NCBI GenBank assembly: GCA_049966695.1
Contig: JBMFUG010000017.1
Coordinates: 1 to 36,116, forward strand
DNA from: JAKAWM01 sp049966695
GTDB lineage: Bacteria; Actinomycetota; Acidimicrobiia; Acidimicrobiales; Palsa-688
Length of the DNA stretch: 36,116 nucleotides
Direction: 5' to 3'
Every line of letters starts with the position of its first letter. Position 1 is the stretch's first letter. Position numbers and translations under genes: made by a program. The notes beneath the pieces were generated by a model that worked only from the letters and a program-made list of their open reading frames with translations, was not told where the DNA came from and made no database searches. This document shows, one piece after another, positions 31,584-36,116 of this stretch.

Positions 31584-32705
31584 TTGCCAGGACGGCGAGG
31601 TGGTCAACCCAAGGCGGGGCCATTTACGCTAGGGTCGCAAAACCGCAATGACGATCGCCCAAGGAGAGCTGCAAAATGGCACCACGAACTGCACTTGCAG
31701 CACGTTGAGCAGGCTGCCTTGCTAACGGTTGCAGAAACGGCTGAGCGCCTGGCCCGGCTGTTACGGGGGGCGGGTGACGAAGCTCAACTGTCCGACCCCG
31801 GCGGCCACGAGCTCGAGTTCTTTGACCACGTCCGGCTGGAGCCCCTAAAGCGCGGTCAGCCTCCAGAGGACTGCTGGGCGGTAGACGGGGGCCAGGCACT
31901 GGTCGCCGACGCTCGCACCCTCCAAGTGGCAGTAACCCGGGCTAGCCGGTGCCGTTGGCAAGGCGGCCGCTCCAGCCTCGAAGACGAGGGCCAGTTGAAA
32001 GTGCACCTTCTCGCTGGCACCGGCGGTGGCCCAGAGGCCCGGCGCTCGCTGAGCGAGCTCGGTGCGCCTGTGCTGGCCGACGCCCCGGTGGACATCAACC
32101 TGTTGCGCGACTGGTCCGAGTGGCAGCTCGTCGCACGCTGTGTCCAGGAGGCCGGGCCTGGCGCCTTGGTCCTGGTCGATGGGGACCTCCAGCCCGACTG
32201 GCGGGTGCCTGCCGATTGGCTGGCTAACCTTGTCGACCAAGCCAACAGGCGCGCTGTATCGCTAGTAGGGGTCACAAAGCACAGCTCGCTAGCACGAGGA
32301 GGCGCCCCCTTGGTCGGCCAACTTGAGCTCGAAGCAGAGGCCCTCTTCGGCCCGCGGGCTTGCTGGTGGGCTCCCATTGCCCGTACCCGCAGCGAGCGCG
32401 GACCGGTTTGCCTTGTGGTAGTGGCGCGCCTCGACCCTGACGCCCGCTTCGCCTTTCGCATCGACCTTGCGGGCACGCCAAGCACGGCTGCGCTGCTAGG
32501 CCAGCTTTCGGCCCTCTCCGACGACGCGGCCTTCCCTGGCTACCCCTACCCCCTTTCGGTAGCCGACCAGCTGGCGGCGTGCCCCGGCTGGCTGCGTGAG
32601 GAGCTCTGGTCAGAACTTGAGACAGCGCTCTCACAAGCTGGCGTGCCCGAGGAGGTGACCGAGCGGGCGTTCGCCGACCGCCACCACCTCATGGAAAGGA
32701 CATGA
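31584..32705 (+). CDS. nurA: NurA-domain nuclease
   Basis: NurA is the 5'-3' nuclease partner of the HerA DNA translocase in archaeal-type end resection. Numbered from the TTG at 31584, it shows the first metal Asp in CWAVDGGQALVAD (Asp101), a second acidic site in LVLVDGDLQPDW (Asp199), SLVGVTKHS (Lys232) and the C-terminal FPGYPYPLSVADQLA block. The herA gene follows directly. The true start is unclear: the only good ribosome-binding site (AAGGAGA, 31661-31667) serves an ATG at 31676 in another frame that stops after 10 codons, while the nurA frame there offers only TTG 31695. A product from 31695 would have 336 aa and keep all motifs. Confidence 0.82.
   Translation: MPGRRGGQPKAGPFTLGSQNRNDDRPRRAAKWHHELHLQHVEQAALLTVAETAERLARLLRGAGDEAQLSDPGGHELEFFDHVRLEPLKRGQPPEDCWAVDGGQALVADARTLQVAVTRASRCRWQGGRSSLEDEGQLKVHLLAGTGGGPEARRSLSELGAPVLADAPVDINLLRDWSEWQLVARCVQEAGPGALVLVDGDLQPDWRVPADWLANLVDQANRRAVSLVGVTKHSSLARGGAPLVGQLELEAEALFGPRACWWAPIARTRSERGPVCLVVVARLDPDARFAFRIDLAGTPSTAALLGQLSALSDDAAFPGYPYPLSVADQLAACPGWLREELWSELETALSQAGVPEEVTERAFADRHHLMERT
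31661..31667 (+). promoter_or_regulatory. Strong ribosome-binding site AAGGAGA inside the 5' part of nurA
   Basis: The best Shine-Dalgarno match in this part of the window, 8 nt before ATG 31676. It implies that translation is meant to start here, not at 31584. Confidence 0.65.
31676..31708 (+). other. 10-codon frame MAPRTALAAR ahead of nurA (upstream ORF or broken start)
   Basis: ATG 31676 opens a 10-codon frame ending in TGA 31706-31708, overlapping the nurA frame in a different phase. Removing one base within it would give MAPRT joined to HLQHVEQAALL, a natural-looking nurA start. It is a regulatory upstream ORF, a real or sequencing frameshift, or a slippage site. Confidence 0.5.
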
Positions 32706-32768
32706 CCCAGATGGACGAGCACGCCCAGGCAGGCGCACGCCCGTGCCACCTGCGATGCTGGTACAGCC

Positions 32769-34412
32769 ATGGATGCCGTCCATTTCCCTAAAACTTCCCC
32801 TGCCCCCTCACCAAGCAGCCCATTGCTACCCACCCATACGAGAGGCCGCTTGTTCGGCCGCAACGTCTTGGAAGCCCTGTTCAGGGCCGCGCCCGACGAG
32901 GACCTGTTCCTCGGCGAACTGCTCGTCGGTGTAGACGAAGCGACCGATCGGCGCTATTTGTTCCGGGTCGTGGACGTGAGCTACGGGAGCGAGCACCGAG
33001 AACCCGGCTGGGCTGAAAGGGTCGCAGGTACCTTGCTGGCTGACGACGCACGAGGTGAGGCTGGCGCCCACCCCCTCCACGAGCAGGCCCGTCGCACCTA
33101 CAGGTTGGCCGAGTGCCGCTGCCTTGGTTACCTCGCTCCCCCGTCGGTGCCGGGCGGCCCCAGAGAAGTTTTCCGCAAGCCGAAGAGCCTGCCTACCCAG
33201 TTCTCCCGAGTCGTGTCACCGGACAAGGAAGACTTCGCGTTCTTGGCCCGGCGCATGGGCGACCTGCCAGTTGGCCACCTCCGCAGCGGCGAGACGGTCG
33301 TGGACTTACCAGTCGGCATCCCCGGTCGCAGCCTGGCAAGCCACGTCGGCATCTTCGCCACCACTGGCATGGGCAAGTCCAACCTGCTCCAAGTCTTGTG
33401 CGCTGGGGTGCTGCAAGCCAACGGGCGCTACAGCCTGCTCGTGTTCGACCCCCATGGCGAGCACCGCTCCGCTCTCGCCCGTCACCCCTGGGCGGCTGTC
33501 GGCCTCCGCACTTACTCAGACCGCCGGCTGGCCGGCACCTCCACGCTGCGGGTCAGCTTGGGCGAGCTATCAGTAGACGACCTCCGCACCGCGTACGAGT
33601 GGAGCCGTCCCCAAGAAGAGGCTCTCCACGAGCTGGAACGCCACTACGGCGGAGAAGGTCTGGCCTGGCTGGCAGAGTTCGCCATGGTAGACGACCTGCC
33701 TGGCTTCAGAGACGTCGAGCTCTCGGCCAGAGTAGCGCTCAACACCCTGCAGGTCATCCACCGCCGTGCCCGCCGCATCGTCGACCTTCCCTGCATATCC
33801 ACTGACCCGGCCGTATCAGTGGGCCGGCGCGTGCTCGACGAACTGACCTCAGGCAAGGTTGTCCTAGTAGACGTGAGCGGCCTGGGCGGGACCGAGGAAG
33901 TCCTTGTCGCCTCTTACCTGACCCGGCGCGTGCTGGAAGAGTGGCAGGCCGCCTTCCTGCGGGGCCCAGAGCACCACGCCTCGCTCCCTGTGGTAGCCGT
34001 AGCGCTAGAAGAAGCCCAACGGGTCCTGTCCGCGAACAAGGACCGAGAGTCCAACGTCTTCCCACGAGTGGCCAGAGAGGGGCGCAAGTTCGGTGTCGGC
34101 CTTCTCGCAGTGACCCAACAGCCAAAGCTGCTAGACGACGAGCTGCTCAGCCAGTTCAACACCTTCTTCGTGCTCGGCTTAGCCGACGAAAAGGACCGCA
34201 ACATAGTGCGTTCTTCAGCCAAACAAGACCTCTCAGCACAAGGGCCAGAAATCCAGACGCTCATGCCAGGCGAGTGCCTCCTCGCCAACCTAGAGGCACC
34301 ATTTGCCGTGCCCGCTCACGTTTACCTTTACGACGAGGTAGTTCGTTCCGCTCCCCCGCCTCCCGCACCCCGCCAGGTGGCACCGCCTAACGTGGGGGCG
34401 CTGGTGGACTGA
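32769..34412 (+). CDS. herA: HerA-type hexameric DNA translocase ATPase
   Basis: A 547-aa FtsK/HerA-superfamily ATPase that pumps DNA and works with NurA on broken ends. The N-terminal HAS-barrel region spans about 25-150. The P-loop is VGIFATTGMGKSNLLQVL (Walker A ATTGMGKS, 197-204), followed by the family's LLVFDPHGEH (224-232). Walker B is LPVVAVALEEAQ (406-417), then the HerA-specific RVAREGRKFGVGLLAVTQQPKLLDDELLSQ and a C-terminal Pro-rich tail. It starts 63 bp after the nurA stop. In bacteria HerA-NurA pairs occur both in DNA repair and in phage-defence islands; no effector other than NurA is seen here. Confidence 0.92.
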   Translation: MDAVHFPKTSPAPSPSSPLLPTHTRGRLFGRNVLEALFRAAPDEDLFLGELLVGVDEATDRRYLFRVVDVSYGSEHREPGWAERVAGTLLADDARGEAGAHPLHEQARRTYRLAECRCLGYLAPPSVPGGPREVFRKPKSLPTQFSRVVSPDKEDFAFLARRMGDLPVGHLRSGETVVDLPVGIPGRSLASHVGIFATTGMGKSNLLQVLCAGVLQANGRYSLLVFDPHGEHRSALARHPWAAVGLRTYSDRRLAGTSTLRVSLGELSVDDLRTAYEWSRPQEEALHELERHYGGEGLAWLAEFAMVDDLPGFRDVELSARVALNTLQVIHRRARRIVDLPCISTDPAVSVGRRVLDELTSGKVVLVDVSGLGGTEEVLVASYLTRRVLEEWQAAFLRGPEHHASLPVVAVALEEAQRVLSANKDRESNVFPRVAREGRKFGVGLLAVTQQPKLLDDELLSQFNTFFVLGLADEKDRNIVRSSAKQDLSAQGPEIQTLMPGECLLANLEAPFAVPAHVYLYDEVVRSAPPPPAPRQVAPPNVGALVD

Positions 34413-34420
34413 CGCTACGT

Positions 34421-34458
34421 GGCTGCCGCCGCGGCTCCGGCAGGCCCCGCGGGCAGCC
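34421..34458. terminator. GC-rich stem-loop after herA
   Basis: GGCTGCC (34421-34427) pairs with GGCAGCC (34452-34458), and inner CGCGG/CCGCG extends the stem after a small bulge. It starts 8 bp after the herA stop, in the gap before the convergent marR stop. No T-run, so a terminator role is probable but not certain. Confidence 0.5.
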
Positions 34459-34547
34459 CACGCCGTAGCTCTCGTCGCTCGCCAGCCACCGCCGGTACTG
34501 GCTGAGGCCCACCTCAGTGGGCGGCTGTCCCAACCCATGGGCCCTGG

Positions 34548-35054
34548 TCAGCCCGAAAAGTCTCCGGCGTCCCGGCGGAAGCGCTGCAAGACGTCTACCA
34601 GCAAGCTCAGATCTTCTTCGCTCATACCCGGTTGAGAGAAGACCTCTCGGTTGAGCGCCACCGTCGCTCGTTGAGCCAGCTCACGCCCAGCCGGGAGGAT
34701 CTCCGCCAGCGTGGTCCGACGGTCGCTCGCATGCGGGACGCGTTTTATCAGGTCGCGTTCCTCCAAGCGGTCAACGGCGTTGGTGATGCTAGTAGGGTGG
34801 ACCTGCAGGCGTGCCCCGATCTTATTGAGCGGCAGCGAGCCCCTCCTCGAGAACAACAGGAGCATGAGCACTTCGTAGCGGGCAAAGGTGAGCCCCAACG
34901 GGCGCAGCACGGCCTCGGTACGGGCCAAGAACAGCTGCTGGGCACGCACGACCGAAGTGATCGCAGCCATGCCCTGGGCGGCCTCCGGCCAGCCGTGCTC
35001 CACCCACTGACGACGGGCCTCGATAATGGGGTCAAAGCCAAGCGGCCGGGACAT
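34548..35054 (-). CDS. MarR family transcriptional regulator
   Basis: A 168-aa winged-helix regulator; the family binds palindromic operators as dimers and often responds to small ligands. The core is FARYEVLMLLLFSRRGSLPLNKIGARL (helix 1-2), then the recognition helix VHPTSITNAVDRLEERDLI and the wing VPHASDRRTTLAEILPAG. ATG 35054 starts the normal MarR length. The frame stays open upstream to 35231, but that extension is coded by the 14-bp repeat array and reads as a basic repeat, so I treat it as untranslated. It converges with herA and is divergent from the mre11-like gene, which it might control. Confidence 0.87.
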   Translation of the reverse strand: MSRPLGFDPIIEARRQWVEHGWPEAAQGMAAITSVVRAQQLFLARTEAVLRPLGLTFARYEVLMLLLFSRRGSLPLNKIGARLQVHPTSITNAVDRLEERDLIKRVPHASDRRTTLAEILPAGRELAQRATVALNREVFSQPGMSEEDLSLLVDVLQRFRRDAGDFSG

Positions 35055-35056
35055 GG

Positions 35057-35140
35057 TCTCTCTTTCGCCGTCTCTCTTTCGCCGTCTCTCTTTCGCCGTC
35101 TCTCTTTCGCCGTCTCTCTTTCGCCGTCTCTCTTTCGCCC
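35057..35140. repeat. 14-bp tandem repeat, six copies, directly before the marR start
   Basis: The unit TCTCTCTTTCGCCG (plus strand) repeats at 35057, 35071, 35085, 35099, 35113 and 35127; only the last base of the sixth copy differs. On the marR strand each unit reads CGGCGAAAGAGAGA, so a purine-rich Shine-Dalgarno-like tract is repeated up to 2 nt before the ATG. The unit length is not a multiple of three. Confidence 0.95.
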
Positions 35141-35372
35141 GGGCGGAACGGCCGAGCCAGTCCCCCCGGTGCCCTATTTCGCAGGTTCGCAGGGCTAGGA
35201 CGGCCAAGCCCGTCCTCCAAGTGGTTCGCAAACGGAGACTAGCCGCTCTTGGCCAACGAGGTCACGCACGACCAAGCCGCGCCGGCTCGCAGCCCCCGGC
35301 GCGTTCACTTTACCAAGGCAACGTGAACAGCTTTGTTAACCGTCGCTTTTCGCAACCGTCGCTCCCTCGTGC

Positions 35373-35378
35373 TGTACT
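35373..35378 (+). promoter_or_regulatory. -10-like TGTACT, possible leaderless start at 35386
   Basis: TGTACT is followed by GGGGACC and ATG 35386. The match to TANNNT is imperfect and GGGG could also act as a weak ribosome-binding site, so this is the least certain of the six. Confidence 0.35.
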
Positions 35379-35385
35379 GGGGACC

Positions 35386-36116
35386 ATGAAGGTGGCAGCG
35401 ATCGGGGACGCCCACTTGGGCCGCTCGTACTTGCCCTACACGACAAGCGCGTCAGAAGGCAGCGTCAACCAGAGGGAGTGGGACTTCGAACGCTCCTTTG
35501 AGGCTGCGGTCGCACTGGCGCTGGAGCAACAGCCTGACCTTCTCATCTGGCTAGGCGACATCTTCGACCACCCAGCACCGCACTACCGCTCGTTCCGGGT
35601 CGCCCAAAGGGCACTGGCCGCTGTCCGTGAGCACGGAGTGCCGACGGTCGTGATCAGCGGCAACCACGACACTCCCCGCCTGCCCGGACGAGGCAGCCCG
35701 TACTCGGCCCTCGCCGACACCTTCCCCGAAGTCCACTTCGCCACCCGGCTGAGCTACGAGCGCTTCGAGATCGCCGGGCGCGGCGACAGCGTGGTCGTGC
35801 ACGCCGTGCCTCAAATGATGAGCGTTGAGGCCACCCTGTCAGCGCTTGAGGAGGCGAGCAAGGCGCGCAACAACCGCACTGGCCAGACAAACCTCCTGGT
35901 CACCCACCCCCGCATCAAGCAGGTGGAGCCTCGCCATGCAGACATCAACGAGATAGAAGTGGACCTAAACGACCTTCGCTCCGACCTTGTGCTGCTCGGC
36001 CACTACCACTTCCATACGCAGGTGGCTGAAGGCATCTGGTACGCGGGCTCAACCGACACCTTCAGCTTCGCTGACGACCCTGACAAGCCAAAGGGCATCG
36101 TCGTCCTCGACACCGT
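35386..36116 (+). CDS. Mre11/SbcD-like DNA exonuclease, 3' end beyond window
   Basis: A calcineurin-fold metallophosphoesterase of the Mre11/SbcD type, which trims DNA ends with a Rad50/SbcC ATPase. All metal motifs present are intact: GDAH (7-10), GDIFDH (57-62), GNHD (92-95), a His in LLVTHPR (about 174) and GHYHFH (205-210), followed by the capping strand YAGSTDTFSF. 243 codons are present and the frame is open to base 36116. ATG 35386 begins exactly at the first strand. The expected neighbour to the right is a rad50/sbcC-like gene. With nurA and herA nearby this makes an archaeal-style end-resection set. Confidence 0.9.
   Translation, partial: MKVAAIGDAHLGRSYLPYTTSASEGSVNQREWDFERSFEAAVALALEQQPDLLIWLGDIFDHPAPHYRSFRVAQRALAAVREHGVPTVVISGNHDTPRLPGRGSPYSALADTFPEVHFATRLSYERFEIAGRGDSVVVHAVPQMMSVEATLSALEEASKARNNRTGQTNLLVTHPRIKQVEPRHADINEIEVDLNDLRSDLVLLGHYHFHTQVAEGIWYAGSTDTFSFADDPDKPKGIVVLDT

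Larger units (their letters stand above)
35055..35385. promoter_or_regulatory. Divergent marR / mre11 spacer
   Basis: 331 bp. It holds the 14-bp repeat array next to marR, a middle part (35141-35300) in which I see nothing, an AT-richer stretch (35310-35350, with AACGTGAACAGCTTTGTTAA) suitable for promoters and MarR binding, and the mre11 -10 candidate. Confidence 0.5.

Noticed and set aside
35055..35231. MarR extension reading through the 14-bp repeats as a basic tail
   Set aside because: The repeat unit is not a multiple of three and MarR proteins do not carry such a tail. ATG 35054 gives the normal length. Kept only as a possible phase-variable feature.
1..36116. CRISPR array, tRNA, rRNA, insertion sequence or prophage genes
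   Set aside because: I found no regularly spaced repeat with unique spacers, no cloverleaf-like or rRNA sequence, and no transposase or integrase motifs. The tandem arrays at 1-72 and 35057-35140 have no spacers.

Overview
GC-rich DNA from what looks like an actinobacterium. The evidence is the GC-heavy third codon positions, frequent GTG and TTG starts, several promoters whose -10 box sits 6-7 nt before the ATG (leaderless mRNAs), a DUF2505 protein, and secreted beta-propeller proteins of the GYWLV...FAFGDA type. Acidimicrobiia is a reasonable guess, but it is inference only; there is no rRNA or tRNA to test it.

Layout. (1) 1-1201: the N-terminal part of a secreted beta-propeller/Thr-rich surface protein that runs off the left edge. 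(2) 1202-1974: a 0.77 kb divergent intergenic region with dyads and a short direct repeat. (3) 1975-16256: an exopolysaccharide locus with a secreted GH16 glycanase, five or more GT2/GT4 glycosyltransferases, a Wzx-type flippase, a DPM1-like polyprenyl-phosphate sugar transferase, a small membrane-anchored protein coupled to a large polytopic DUF2206-like membrane protein, a GT32-like protein and a GT8 protein. No obvious Wzy polymerase or initiating phosphosugar transferase is seen; the DUF2206-like protein is the best candidate for a polymerase or ligase role. (4) 16375-18805: an overlapping acpS, acyl carrier protein, acyl-AMP ligase cassette that could activate and load an acid onto the carrier. 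(5) 18851-23597, minus strand: a tightly coupled run of FAD/NAD(P)-binding protein, MetA-like homoserine acyltransferase, MetY-like PLP enzyme and a small membrane protein. (6) 23948-29319: a very repetitive secreted protein (seven 50-aa repeats, two Ig-like domains, propeller) convergent with, and overlapping, a LacI-type-sensor/PAS/GGDEF diguanylate cyclase that could tie ligand sensing to polysaccharide output. (7) 29481-30137: a vapBC-type toxin-antitoxin pair that looks damaged. (8) 30193-31575: a ZnuA-like lipoprotein that has lost its histidine ligands, and a DUF2505 protein. (9) 31584-36116: an archaeal-style DNA-end-processing group, nurA, herA and the start of an mre11-like gene, interrupted by a convergent marR gene whose start is preceded by six copies of a 14-bp repeat.

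How it fits together. The polysaccharide genes are arranged in several short divergent and convergent units rather than one operon, with stop/start overlaps (ATGA, TTGA, TAGTG) inside units and two long 3'-3' antisense overlaps (73 and 85 bp) between units. The strongest leads for new biology are the acpS/ACP/ligase cassette next to the homoserine-derived gene run, the ligand-stripped ZnuA relative, and the NurA-HerA-Mre11 group with an unusual nurA start.
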